Assembly (NCBI GenBank): GCA_013368325.1
Contig: JAACJK010000003.1
Location: 806,001 to 870,000 of the forward strand
DNA: 64,000 nt
Origin: Ephemerocybe angulata
Lineage: Eukaryota; Basidiomycota; Agaricomycetes; Agaricales; Psathyrellaceae
Reading direction: 5' to 3'
Each line of letters opens with the position of its first letter. Position 1 is the stretch's first letter. This document shows, piece by piece, positions 40,395-52,784 of the stretch. Position numbers and translations under genes: made by a program. The notes under the pieces were generated by a model that was not told the DNA's origin, did no database searches, and saw nothing but the letters and a program-made list of their open reading frames with translations.

Positions 40395-43260
40395 CCCGAT
40401 AGCACACGATATAATGTGACATACCCCAGGTCTGTTATTGGTCTGTTACTCATCTTCTACATTGTTTCTTGGGTCATGATTTACCAAACCCTCACACGCC
40501 TCTTCCGTCTCATATATTTCTCGAAATAGTCCACTGAATCCTACTCCCCACTATTGCGCCATAACTTCTATCTGTTGGGTCATGATTTTCCACACCCTCA
40601 TACTCTCCCTCTTCAAATTCCCTGATATCGATACCCGGCTATGCCACATGCCAACCGGCCCTGCTTTATACCCGCATGATTTATACCACCCAACCCTGTA
40701 GCATACACGAAGTCAGAGTCTCGAAAAATCTATACTGCCCTCTTACTAGTCAACAAGTTATTAAGCGCCCGGCGCTCCAGAAATGCACAGGGGCTCCTGA
40801 CAAAACGGGAAACCAGAGATACTCAAAAGGAAGGTGGCATTCAGCTCGATCGATCAACATGCATGCACCCTACAGGCAGATCACACTCAGAATAGGGGCT
40901 GCCCTCAGTGAGTAGCGCCGCACTCCGGTCCAAGGAGAGGAATCCAACGGGTGTTAGAGCCTGAGGCGCCAAAATTGCATAGCGCGCAATTTCCAAAGGT
41001 TCTGGAGTCCACCAGTCACCCCTTATTGTGCAGTGGTACAAGTGCTAATAGATAGATCTAGTCAGAGTCATGCTTGAATAAAGCCGCAGCGGTGTCCAAA
41101 GGTTCCAGGTTCTACACATCTGACACCCAGAATTGGAGGGTCCGCTACGGCCTGAAATCCCCTATCACAACATAGCCTTCGTCCCGTAGAACACATCCGT
41201 AGAACAAACCCCAACGATCCCCATACACGGAAAGGGAAAACATGAGGCAAGCCGCAAGCTAGTCGAATGTCCGTTGGGATATGCACTACTTGCAGACTTG
41301 TGACCTCTGACAGTGCAGCCCAGTACATGAGCACGCCCTGCCGAGCCTTCGATGTCATCTGCTACTTCCTAACCATAATGGCATAAGAGTCCCTGTCCTC
41401 ACTCGAGTTCCCGTGCCGGAGAGCGGCATACCTACAGACAGGCAAGCAAGCATACACCCTATCAAACCCACCATAATGAAGCGAAGAGTACCTTATTCCC
41501 CAGCCAATCGACCTCGAGTGGCCTCCTCCCGGATATTGAAGCCACGAGGCCAAGCATAGATTGGCTCCTGACACCGCTATGACGCCGAACAATGGCCATT
41601 TCACAATTAACTGCCATTATGCTTCGCTCCTTACTTGGAACTACTATTGACAGAGAGAATGGATCCATGGGCATACGGATGCAAGGTACGTGTGTGCTGC
41701 ATGAAGGTGGTGGTGACATGGGACAAATACCTCAACGCAGAGGGCAGAGCCTGACCGATGAATTGGCGAAATCCGACTGGGCTTGGTTATCTATTGACAG
41801 TCGGCCACAGCCTCGAGATGATTACCCGCTAACCACTATCACAACCTCGAATCAACCGTCTTGCGTACGGATGAACTCATTCATGCCCATGATATTATCA
41901 TCTACGTCTCGACACTAAACTACTCAACTCGACTGAGAAATAGCTAGTTAGCTACATACGGAATTCCACACTTCTCAACGGGGAGGGAAACAGTCAAAAG
42001 GAAGACGAGTAAAAGAAGAGAAAGAAAAGGGAAAGGGTTGTTAGGAACCAAATGCGTACCGCTGCCCACCAAACGAAAACGACAGAAATGGACAAACGAA
42101 TGTGGTTACGAGGGATACGCGAAGGTGCACCATGAACTTCATGGCGCTTCCACGTTTCTCCTCGAGTTGGATGATGAGCGGGGCGGGGTGAGATAGGACA
42201 AGGACACGCACATACAGGCATCTATAATAGAGGAAACCTTTAGTTTCGACAAAACCTAAACCGATAGCAGCGAACCGATAAAGACAAGGAGAGAAAGCTG
42301 CCGAACAGTTCAGAAAAGGAAGTCGGAAGGGGCGAACAGTCCAGGGGGAGGGGCAGGGGTGTACAAGATAGGATGACATGGGTGGTGGTGTCGAATGACA
42401 TGGTGGACGCGAATAATGCCAAGGAACAGAAAAAAACGTTGAAAAAACAATAAGTATAGGCTGCCTATGATGATGGTTGAGAAAATGGTTCGAGTAAAAT
42501 AAATATAACAAAGTGGGATAGAATTGCACTATACACGTGAGGGTTGAGAAGGGTTGATGGGAGGGTCGGGGTCGGGGTCGGAGTCGGGCGCGGAAGTCGT
42601 TCGTTCGGTCGTTGTAGGCGTGACGTTCCTCGCTCATAGGTAAAGGATGCGGAGGTATGGTGGTATGGATCCGGGTAAAGCGAGCCAGCTAGGCAAAGAA
42701 GCTCAACTTGCGTGCGGGCTCCATGGGGCGTGGTCGACTTCTTGAAGAGCAAAGATCAGCGCGCAGCTTTGCTAATCCTGATGAGAAGCTTTTCGGCAGG
42801 ACTGCCTGCCACATCCGCCGATGGGGTCGACAGCGGTGTGAAGGTTGGGTCGAGGTGAGGAAGGGGAAGGTGAGGCAACGTAGGGGGAAGAGTTCGACCG
42901 ATAATAAAGAACGAAACACAAAATGCGCTCGAGGTTTTGAAAGAGTGAAGTGAGAAACAAATGCAGCTGGTATATGAGTGAAACGGGTAAAAACAGTTCA
43001 AAGTCCAGGGCAATAAAAAGTAGACGGTGTTCACGACTCGATGGAGGCGATGCGAAGGGACCCGATCAAGTGCGGAGGGTGCTGCAGGGTGAAACAGTCC
43101 GTAGAATGAGGAAAGGTGGAAGAAGGCAATACAAAATGCATGCCTCGATGTAGAAAGACCAAGAGGAAGGATGAAAGCTTAAGACCAAAAGACGACAGGC
43201 GGAAATGCAAGGCGAAATTACTACCCCGGGAGAAAAAAAGGAAGAGGAGCACCGAAAAGA
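40395..43260. other. Gene-poor stretch, 2.9 kb
   Basis: No exon-like sequence with splice sites. A short diverged direct repeat (GGGTCATGATTT(A/T)CCA...ACCCTCA) occurs near 40470 and 40576. 42.0-43.2 kb is A/G-rich on the plus strand and might be a long 3' UTR of the minus-strand membrane protein gene at its right. Confidence 0.4.
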
Positions 43261-44803
43261 CTAGTGCTGATGTTGATCTTCGCCGTGATCGCTGAAAGAT
43301 TCCACCTTGACACCCCTCGACGAACTAACGCTCCGAAGATCTCTGCCCTCCTCCGCCAACTCACGGTTGAGCACATCCTGGGAAGGGGGCGGGGCCTTCC
43401 CTCCTTCAGCTTGAGACTCGGGGCTCGAGCCCTCTCCGATAGGTGGGAACTCAGGTTTCCGAAGCATCTTCCTGAAGGCATCCGCCATGATAGCCGCATC
43501 TGCCCCGCTGAAAGGACCACCTTCTCCAGAGATGCCAGATGCACCATCATGCAGAACATCAGAGTGTGCTGGGCCTCCATGGCTATCGTTCCGCCGAAGT
43601 GAGGCCGGGCGGGGCACAGGTGCTAGGGCGGCGGGGCTAAGAAGCGGAGAGTCTTGCTGAATGTTGGCCATCATAGGGGACGCTGAGTTCATTGAGTTCC
43701 GGTTTGACTCCATCTCCGCTCGTCTCCGCCGTACGCGGCGTAGGATGAAGAAGATGAGGATACCGGTGGCAACGATGGCGAAGAAACCCAAAACGACGAT
43801 TACGGCTATGGCCCAACGGGGGAATGAGTCAGAGTTAGAGTCGGATTGCACGTTCCCGGTTGCAGAGGGGAAGAGGGTGGTTGCAGTGCCGTCGATCGTT
43901 GTCACGAACGAGCCTGAGCTCAGGGACGATGAGATGGATGCTAGTGACGAGGAAAGCGCTGCCGAGGAAAGAGACGCAAGGGACGATGATGACGCTGCTG
44001 CCGCCGCCGCTGACGAAGAGGACGCAACAACATCGGCGACGGTGGTTTCTGTCAAAAGCGCTGAGTGGACGAAGGGGGATGATGAACAGTCAAACACGTA
44101 CGAACTGCCGTGAATATGGGCTGGGCGATCTCGTTTCCATCCAAGGTTCTATCAGCCCGCGTTATTGCCCAATAGAATGGGTAGCTAACGTTTCCACCCT
44201 TGTAGTTCATTCCATCAGCCCCGAACCATATATCATCCACTTGTGCTCTGATAACCCCTGCTTGATCAGTCGGGTTGGGTTGGTCAAGAAAACTGAGGAC
44301 CGGTTCTCTCGAGTCGGCACGAAGCAGGTATATGTTGACTCGGTTGGTTTGAGTTAGCTCCGGCCTTCGCGAATTCCCTAAAGAATGGAGCTAATCAATG
44401 GCGAGGCCATGGCAGCCCGAAAAGTCGGGTACGTACAGACGAAGGTGGCCCACTGGTGCTGAGGAACTGCTTGGCCTCTAGCGGGGAAACATGAAATGAC
44501 TTCGTTACCAGACAGGAACTGGCAGTCATATCTCGCTTTCTCTGCAGGGTTATAGAACTCCGTAAACGGGGAGGGACCGGGAGCTGGAAATGACGACATA
44601 CCAATCTGGTCTTCCCCTGCAATAACCTGACGCGCAACTACTGAGCTCTCACCCCTCCCCTCAGAAACACTTGGTCGAACCCGCCTCCTCTTCACTGAGC
44701 GTCCTTCCACGTCGGAGGTCGAGAAGTATGAGTTAGTTGGAGGTGATGCTGGCGAGGGGGTTTGGCTCGGCCAGGGAGAGTTTGTGCGAGACCTCGTCGC
44801 CAT
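43261..44803 (-). CDS. Single-pass membrane protein with Ser/Ala stalk (sensor-like), 480 aa
   Basis: Exons 44803-44437, 44377-44102, 44060-43261; phases agree. Residues about 75-214 form the likely ectodomain, including LTQTNRVNIYLLRADSREPV, VDDIWFGADGMNY and YPFYWAITRADRTLDG. Residues 225-265 are a Ser/Ala-rich stalk. WAIAVIVVLGFFAIVATGIL starts a transmembrane helix (about 297-321) followed by the stop-transfer RRVRRRRAEM and a 150-residue disordered cytosolic tail ending in DQHQH. This architecture resembles fungal Mid2/WSC-type surface proteins and an uncharacterised basidiomycete family. Odd: there is no signal peptide at the chosen start; instead residues 1-70 are Ser-rich with KRRRVR. 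The true start may use an exon I did not find. Confidence 0.65.
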
Positions 44804-47800
44804 TATTATGGTAGAGTATTGGTGGTTGGAGGTTGATATTTGGCCGAAAAACGAGCGGAAAAGGCGTGCAAAGTGGATCGAGAAAGACGGCTTAAATCCC
44901 GTGAGATTCCAGTCACCTTCTCATATCCAGCTGGCCAGCAAGGAGAGTCGAGGCCTATGTATACCGCACGCCGAGGGATGGCGGGAAGGCGAGGAAGGGC
45001 GTCGAGGACGGCGAGGAGGGGGTGTTGAACGATGTGGAGGACGACGAGAAGGAAGGAAGTCAAGAAGGTGATAAAAGTGCAGGTAACGGATGGGGAAGCC
45101 CCAATTTCCCACGCGTCCAAATCTGTCGCTTTCGACCGGGACCTCGGGCACCAGGGTCCAGCTCCTTTCCCTCCTACCGGCTGCACCTGCTTCTGAGCTT
45201 ATACCCTGTGTCCCGCCATGCACCAAGCTCATCACAAGAAGGTCTTACATGCCTTTAGAATACTGGTTTAGACCTGAAAGAATCTCGTCCAGGATCCATC
45301 TTTCCTTGTCGAGTCCCGTAGCCTCATGGTCGCGCCAGGTCGACCATGTTGGTAATGCCAGTCCATCATTGGGCTGTCTGTGAACGTACTTGGCTCGGCG
45401 CTCTCTATTCAAGACCTGTCAGTATCCATGGGTTGCAGAATGTATGTCTAAGTTCTGCATACTTTCCATCTCTTCTCAGCACACGCCCTCCGGCGGAGGG
45501 CTATAGAGCTTGTCAATGGCTCCACGCCGATGCCTGTGCCATCTTGTGCCATTCCTTGCGCCCTCAACGGGGTTATTATCCCTACTTTCTGGAAGGCCTG
45601 GCCGGGGGCACACAAGGCGGATCTAAGATCCGCTGTTTCCTTTCGCTCGCGTCACACGAACGATGACCAAGTCAGTGACGAAACCAATACGCTTTCCTCT
45701 GACCCTCTGGTTTGGCTATCTTGCTCCATGATACTCTGGCCATACTGTATGTCACTGCCTGGCCTCGTCCAATTCTCAAGACCCCTCCTCTGGCCAGGCA
45801 CACCACGAGCAAAACTAGGCAATCTCACCTCATTACGTATCACTTGCCAAACATGAATGGGACTGTACGTCTTGTGCTGCGACCTCAACTTTCGACCTTT
45901 CTATGGAGGCAGCGCAGTGCCTTACTCGTACACATGAATGAAGAAGCAGTGATGCCGTGTACGATACTGCCAGTCATTTCTCAGTGCACCCGTAGCAGCC
46001 GCCGATACGTTTCTCCCGGCCGGACAACGTACAACAGTGGGGACCACAAGCTACCACAAGGCACAAGACAAGTCAAATGCAGTCACCCATTATGGAATCC
46101 CGCACCGAAGGATAAGTATTCACTGGAAAGACTGGTGAAAGGCTTGGGGTCTCAGGACAGACTTTGCAGAAACGAATGGCATTGTTTCCGAACCTTCTCG
46201 CTGGCTCGACCCTGTCAGCTTTGTCGGCCCTTGTCCTTCAAGCACACTTCAAATCCAACTGTCGCCAATCTCTTGTTCAAATCCTTGCCTTTACCCGACG
46301 CGTCTGATTTACTCCACACTTCGATTGCTTCTTCACTGGCTCCGAAGGGCTTCCTATACCCAGCCTATACCCAGCTCATATCATAATCCTAGGTCTTCTC
46401 TTGTCCCAACCTAAGTCCCAGCGACAGTCCTGTGACGCGGTATGCACACCGCACACCGTTCTCTTGTCCTGTCAACTCGTGTCAAACCCCTCGAACAGAA
46501 CATCCATCTGGGCACCCCCCCTCTTCGTGGTTCCTCGGCCTCTGAATCGCCCAAAATCGCGCAATCGGCGAACACATCAGACTGTTCAATTATCCAGATG
46601 ATCATTGTCCCATAAATCAATCGAAATCACTATTCTTAATAAGTACGGTGAAGTGTTTATTTCTTCCTTCCGAGGCCGCCTCCAGGCTTCCTGCGGGCAC
46701 CCTTTGATCGTGGCCCCGCTCGCCATTTCTTGTGCGCAGAACTTGTGCATTCGGAGGGGGGATATCCTTTCGTATTGCTTACCGGCTCAGCTAGTTTTTG
46801 TCCAGGGCCGGGGCTACTTACTAGTAACAGCCGGCAACTCCGAGATGTCCTCACCATGTGCGGCCCATTCGTCCTTATGGCCGCGCTAAACAAGAATAGC
46901 TACCCCGTACTCTAATCTTCAGTCATTCTCCTCCTCCGGATACCGTAAAGGTCGCACATGGCCCTTTCACACGAGCTCCCCATACTCTCATCTTCTGAGG
47001 GCCTGACCCCTCTGAGGTCACCTCGCTCAATGCCTTTGTGGAGAGCTAGCAGGCGGTGAATGTGTCTATGACGAAAGGTATGTGCTCAGGATCATCCTAT
47101 TTCGTTTAGGCAGCTTATCTACATACTTCGCAGCGAGGCCAATACTACGGCCCTCTGTCCTTATCAATTCAATCACTTCAGTCGAGATGAACTGGTGATG
47201 ACTCCACGCGAGAAAGAGTTGGAGAGCAATTCAGTTGTTCACCTAGAATACCCCGATCACCGCTGTGGTACCGTCCAAAGGCAAGAGCGACTCGGTGTGT
47301 GGCACACGGTGAGCATTCTCCGTCTCTGTTTGTTGAGAGGACGACGTCATCACACTCGTGGCTTGCGATTCTCGGATGCAGCACTCAGGTACATACGCCA
47401 CGAAGCTCCACCATGAATGAGATATGTACTCTATGTAGACCTCGGAACGGTCACCCTACCTCAATTCTTCCTGTAACATGGAGAACTTGAACTTGGAGAA
47501 CGGTTGCCCTCCGAGCTCGAGACCGAGACGATTCAGAGGTGCAACGAACGGGTAACCACCCGACTACATTCCATTACACCATCGTTTATAGCATGGAGGG
47601 AGTTGCTGCCAGCTGGGAGTTTGGCACGGACACTTAAAAGGCCGACTATGACTGCGCAATGTACGGATCCGAACCCTCGACGCCTGGCGGACTTGTCGGC
47701 GCCGAGCGACTGATGGCAGCGGAGCAAAAGGCGCTGATCGGCTCGGCAAACCCCATCATTATGCTGGGCGCTTAATACCGATTTGTGTGCCAAGGTTCCA

Positions 47801-48500
47801 AGATAAGAGGGAATAAGTCAGGCGTCCGCAGGAGCTGAACCGTATACGAGGATAAAGTTGGCTCCGGATGACTGGTTAGATTGGTCAATTCGGTTTTCTT
47901 CGGCCTTGAAGCAGGGCACCTGCGATTTTGGAAGCGAAATCATCCTTGAAGACGAACTCAATGGGCCTGGCCTGATTCCGTACGCTTTATTTTGATTCAA
48001 TGCTGATTCAAATGTGGTGCCAATTAGTAGAAGTATACTCTTTAAGCTGTAACAACAGAATAGGCTGACTCACATCCGAAAGATTCAGTCGATGGTGAAG
48101 TTATTCGTTTAAGTTAGCGCCCGGATAGAGAGCTCAAGAAGTAACTATTTCATATCTAAAAGCAAAGCAAAACTGTAGCATAGAGGTCCTTCTAAACCAC
48201 CATTCCAAGCGCGGCCGATATTCTCTGGGCAAGAATAGGGAAGGCGCTGATGCACGTCCACTTATCAGGTGTTGCCCCAGCCTTTATATGGAGAGCGGTC
48301 CAAGGGGAGATGCTATACGAAAACCACGCCACCACCCACAGATACGCAACCAGCCTAGCTATAACCAAATACCACCTCACAACGCCTTATCAGGGATAAG
48401 GCATCAGGCTAAACAGCCCCCAATCGACTGGGCAGTTGTGGCCGAATCTAACCATAAACTGCAAGAAGCCTTGAAGGTGTATGTGAACAAGATAACTCCT
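44804..48500. other. Gene-poor stretch, 3.7 kb
   Basis: Open frames here are short, overlap on both strands and lack splice logic or family features. A hydrophobic minus-strand segment near 45080 (FITFLTSFLLVVLHIVQ) has no supported start. No tRNA, LTR or tandem array recognised. Confidence 0.4.
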
Positions 48501-48506
48501 GAAGGG

Positions 48507-49166
48507 GAGCACCTCGGCCGCACGTGGGTACTTCCCTCGCATCAAGGTAGGAGGGCATGAGTATGTCGATGGTGGTCTCGGCTTCAACAACCCAATCCTC
48601 CTGTGAGTTAACTCCAATCCTGGGACAGGTGAGTTGTGAGACTAATTGCATTTTGCAATAGTCTTCTGGGAGAAGCCCATCTTAACTACGGATTAGCGCG
48701 CCCCATCGGCTGCGTCGTAACACTGGGCACAGGCATGAACCCTAACGTTGCCCTCCCCGACACAAGCTCGAATGCTTTCGGCAATATTGGCAGCACAGCG
48801 GTCACCCTGGCACGCATGTGGGACCTGGTCACTCTTTCAGAGCATGCAAACCAGGAGGCCAAGCCCTTTGTCGAGCCAGGAGCGTACTTCCGCTTCAACG
48901 TCGGCAAGAAGTTGGCCGAGAAGAGATGGGTTGAAAGTGTCGCTCCTGACCTCTTCGAACAGTGGTTTGATAGTTCTGAAGGGACAATAGAGAAGTATAC
49001 TCCAGAGAATTGGGCACAAGTCACAATTGCATTGGACGATTACAAGGTGATGGATGACTTCGGGATGTTGACGCAGGAGTACATGAAGACGGAGGTGGCC
49101 AAGGCTCAGACCGCCGCTGCAAAGTTTCCTCCAAGGCGGTTCCCACTCCCCACGGTAAAGCAGTGA
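48507..49166 (+). pseudogene. Patatin-like phospholipase relic (C-terminal half)
   Basis: Reads TSAARGYFPRIKVGGHEYVD (48507 onward), then GGLGFNNPIL, an intron (48603-48661, GTGAGT...AATAG), then LLGEAHLNYGLARPIGC and VTLGTGM, ending at 49166. DGGLGxNNP contains the catalytic Asp of the Ser-Asp dyad in patatins, and A(R/T)ATSAAxxxFP immediately precedes it in intact members. The upstream half with the oxyanion G-x-G-x-(K/R)-G and the G-x-S-x-G nucleophile is missing: the sequence before 48500 is broken by stops. So this is a 5'-truncated remnant of an acyl hydrolase gene. The retained C-terminal part of about 210 residues is intact. Confidence 0.75.
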
Positions 49167-49289
49167 AGGTCATGGTGGCGGCGTTTGATGTTCCTTCGTG
49201 CTTCAAACAAGAATTTGCTAAGATAATTTGTACCACAGTCAATCAATATGAAAGTTTGAAGTTCATTAAGACTCACATATAAGATACGC

Positions 49290-50518
49290 TTAGAGGAATC
49301 CTCCACGCTGACCACTACTAAATCTGTCTCCCAGGCCCTTCGCTTCCTGCAGCATCTGCTTTCTCTTATCATCATCCATAAGCCTTCCACCAAGGCCCAT
49401 ATCCCTTGAATGGTCCCAGATCGCGGGAGGCCCTTCATTATCGGGTTTCGACTCTGCCGCGGATGCATGCTGGTCTATCAGCGATGGGCCACGACGTTTC
49501 TTCTGTGAAAGGGTAAGATGTGAGTTGATAGTCAAGCGTGGTGGTTGGGTCACGAACGGTGTATTCCTCGACGTCGCGCTTCATTGCAGCCTCTTCTCGC
49601 TTTCTCCTTTTCTTCTCTGGATCGTCATTTGCTCCAGCTACGACATCCACAGCTCGCCTTTTTCTTCCCATAACCTCGTCTTCGAGTCGCTGCTGGCGTT
49701 CCTGGGGTGTTTCGGTCCAGAGAGACATGTCAGAAGGCCCGCTAACTGTTGGACCCGTCCCCTTAGAGAATTGTCGGCCTTTCTTCAATTTCGTAGGATC
49801 CAGATCTACATTGTATAGATGTCAGGAGCGAGGTCCAGCACACAACGGGTTTGACATACTACCGAGAAGGTCTGAATTCGAAGGGGGAACCAGCATCCAT
49901 TCTTCACGCTTGGGAGCGTTGCTCTTCGCAGCTGCAGCCTATAAAAATTAGTATTAGGAAACCACATTTGGATTCGATTCTGCTCACTTCTCTGGCTTTG
50001 CGCATCCTTTCCTCCCTCTCCAAGAACTCTTTGACAGCATCGGACTCTTCATGCTTCATCCCAGCGGGTAACGGCTTCGGCCCAACATCGTCATCTGAGT
50101 CATCGTCATCGTCTTCAATATTGTTGAATGTACTGGGATTGTAAGTGGGTCCGTAGTTGGGCAGAGTAGGTCCCATTACCTTGGGGCCGGCTGAGGGACC
50201 TGCTTCCGTCGCCGGTCGCGGAGGTGGTCCTCTTGAAGGAGGTAAGGGTGGTGGCAGCATCGTCGACTTATGTTCAGCCTCATCGCGTCTACTTGAGGAG
50301 CCGAGGAGGTGTGCAGGTATCGCTGGCCCTATTCCAGCTTGGGGTCCTATAACATCGCTCTCATCGTCGTTTGCCTTTGAGCTGGTTCCAAAGCCTGGGG
50401 GAAGCTGGGGCCCAAGAGTCGAAGATCCTGAATCGTGATTTTCATCGTCCTCTTCGTCTGGAGAGGAAGAAATCAAATGCTGCAGATGAGGAGGGAGCTG
50501 TGGTCCAATGTTGGACAT
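49290..50518 (-). CDS. GPALPP1: GPALPP-motif protein (GPALPP1-like)
   Basis: Exons 50518-49988, 49938-49863, 49805-49558, 49502-49290; phases agree, 355 residues. The N-terminal half has the diagnostic repeated motifs IGPQLPPHL, LGPQLPPGF, IGPAIPAHLL and MGPTLPNYGP. The second half holds EREERMRKAREV, KREEWMLVPP, a charged helix (DPEKKRRKREEAAMKRDVEE) and a conserved C-terminal stretch with LDPTKLKKGRQF upstream and SLIDQHASAAES / IWDHSRDMGLGGRLMDD downstream. Eukaryotic members are small nuclear proteins of unknown function. Divergent to the Sec14 gene across 581 bp. Confidence 0.85.
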
Positions 50519-51099
50519 CCTGGCGATGGTTCTGGGACAGGACAGGCCGGCAATGGCGCCGGCACGAATCTTGTCGGAGACTGATTAAACCGGCATTCTC
50601 CGTAGCGACGCTCAGGCCAGACTTTTAGCGCCCATCTGAGTCAGAGGTCGGCAACACGGGCATGAACTGATCCAGCTTTGCGTGAAGGGTGGATAGGGTA
50701 TTGGAGCAAGAGCTTGTGTACAAGCCCTTGACCTGCATGTACGGTGTAGCTGCACCATCCGCACCGGCCTCCGGCATTCAAATTGGGAGCCGATTTCCGG
50801 CCCGCCCAGCTTATTAATGATCCGTCAATGTGAGCTCCGAAAGTTAGGGGCATCGAGAGGATGCATTTGTTCAGCACGTTTGAAACTTGCGATGTCTTCC
50901 TCTAACACGGGATCTTGCCAGTACTGCTCTCCAACTCGAGGCCAAGGCAAACTCGCAAGAATCTGCTTTCGGCACGTAATAGCTTTGTAAAGCCACCTTG
51001 ATAGATCCGCTGCCAAATCCCAATCACAGATCGGGTAGTCGCAAATGTGACATCAGGACCTGGAGGCGCTCATTTCCTTCTCTAACCTTTACCACAACT
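50519..51099. promoter_or_regulatory. Divergent intergenic region between GPALPP1-like and Sec14-like genes
   Basis: Contains both promoters; no individual element could be identified with confidence. Confidence 0.4.
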
Positions 51100-52379
51100 A
51101 TGTCCTTCCTTCTCGGCAAGAAGAGTGCCAGTGCGCCCGTAAGTGGTGCAACCACCCCGAGAACATCAGGCGTCGCCGACCCCGTCTTCGAACCGATCTC
51201 AGACGAGCCCCACCTCGTCGGGCATCCTGGGTATCTGACAGAGTCCCATAATGAAGCACTCAAGGCCTTCACGGAGCTGCTAGCCAAGGCCGGACTCTAC
51301 TCCCCAGCGTCGGAGGATGGTACTGTAGAAGCTTCTCCTGACGAGGCGACATTGCTGTATGTGCTTCCCGCCGTTCCTGTCGGATGCAAGTCTCTGGATC
51401 TGACGCTCGGTGCAATGATAGGAGATTTCTACGCGCTAGGAGCTTTCAACCAGAGGCAGCTTTAGCTCAGTTCCAAAGTGCCAATGAGTGGAGGAAGCAA
51501 CATGACGTCGAGAACCTCTTCGCCTCTGGGTTTACCGCCGAAGAATTTGAAGATACTAAACGGTTCTATCCCAGATGGACAGGGAGGAGAGATAAGGTCA
51601 GACCTTGTCGATGTATACGCCTCGGAGTCATAGATCTCAGGCTGACTACTGTGATATATGTAGCATGGCTTACCTCTTTTTGTCTACCGAATATCCGCCC
51701 TCGAGCCGTTGCAGAAGGAACTAGATGCAATTCCAGCAGAAAGGCGATACCAACGAATGTGCGCTGGATTCTGCAGCATCTCTCCAGTAAAACCCAGCTG
51801 ATACATAGACTAGAATTGGACTTTATGAACAAATGATCAAGTTTTCCTTCCGCCTCTGCAGCTACCTCCCGCACCCAACCTCGCCATTACCCGTCTCCGC
51901 AAGCACATCCATCATCGACCTTGGTAAGCACAGTTTCGTCCCACCCAAGTACGGGCGCCTAAACCTCAAGCAAAGGTGATGCAAGCTTCTCCTCCATGTT
52001 TCGCCTAAGGAACCACTTTCAAGAAGCCTCCAAGCTCGCAACGGCAAACTACCCGGAGACCCTTGGCTCCATCGTCATCGTCAATGCCCCCTCATTCTTT
52101 CCAACTGTTTGGTCCTGGATCAAAGGCTGGTTCGACGAAGGCACCCGCAATAAGATTCACATTCTTTCCAAGGATCCTCAGTCGCTCACCACCTTGAGCA
52201 CGCTTATCAAGCCTAAAGACCTTCCCAAGATATATGGGGGCGAATTGGATTGGACATTCGTTGAGGAGCCGAATCTGGATGAGGAAGCCAAGGCTGTCCT
52301 GGGTGAGATGCCCAAAGGACCGGCAGTCTTCAATTTGAAGACGGGCAAAGTGGAAAAGCCCACCGCACCAGTTTTTTAA
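51100..52379 (+). CDS. Sec14/CRAL-TRIO phosphatidylinositol transfer protein
   Basis: Exons 51100-51356, 51422-51596, 51664-51758, 51814-51923, 51976-52379; phases agree, 346 residues. After a Ser/Ala-rich leader the CRAL-TRIO N domain contains LLRFLRARSFQPEAALAQF (about residues 85-103). The lipid-binding domain has GLPLFVYRISAL, IIDLGDASFSSMFRL, NYPETLGSIVIVNAPSFF and WSWIKGWFDEGTRNKI, the standard Sec14 order, with LPKIYGGELDW at the end. It should exchange phosphatidylinositol and a second lipid at Golgi or other membranes. The 60-residue N-terminal leader with a TTPRTSG segment is longer than in yeast Sec14 and may be a phospho-regulated tail (inference). Confidence 0.9.
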
Positions 52380-52784
52380 CGTGGATGTTATGCCGCGAGT
52401 AGAGGGATGTGAGTTCGAGTTTACTCACAACAATGCTTTATGATAGCAGCGGGTTCGAGATATAAGTTTATCTACAAGAGTAACAACAGCAATGTCCCAA
52501 ATGGTATCGATGTAACATGTAACAAAACAAGTTGTGGCAGGCGCAGACAATGGGAGGACAATGACAATGTAGACTAATAAAACATGTAGAGATTGCAGGG
52601 AGACCAGAAATGCTGCTAAGCAGAAGGGAAGACGTGTGGTGGAGGACAAGGCAGGCGAGCGAATTTGTTGGAGTTGAGTTGGAAAGAAAGGAAGCCAAAT
52701 ATTATAATCAGGAAAGCAGAACGAAGGGCAATTTGGAAAACGTTGGTGGAGAGCTGCAGCATCAGGAACTTAGTCAAAGGGCAG
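52380..52784. other. Intergenic between convergent genes
   Basis: 405 bp holding the 3' ends of the Sec14-like gene and SCC2; nothing else seen. Confidence 0.5.

Noticed and set aside
42041..42637. 198-codon minus-strand frame downstream of the membrane protein gene
   Set aside because: Low-complexity Phe/Pro/Ser translation of purine-rich DNA; no splice or domain evidence.
44806..45186. Hydrophobic minus-strand frame as a signal-peptide exon for the sensor-like protein
   Set aside because: Reads into a stop before the next exon and no donor gives the right phase.
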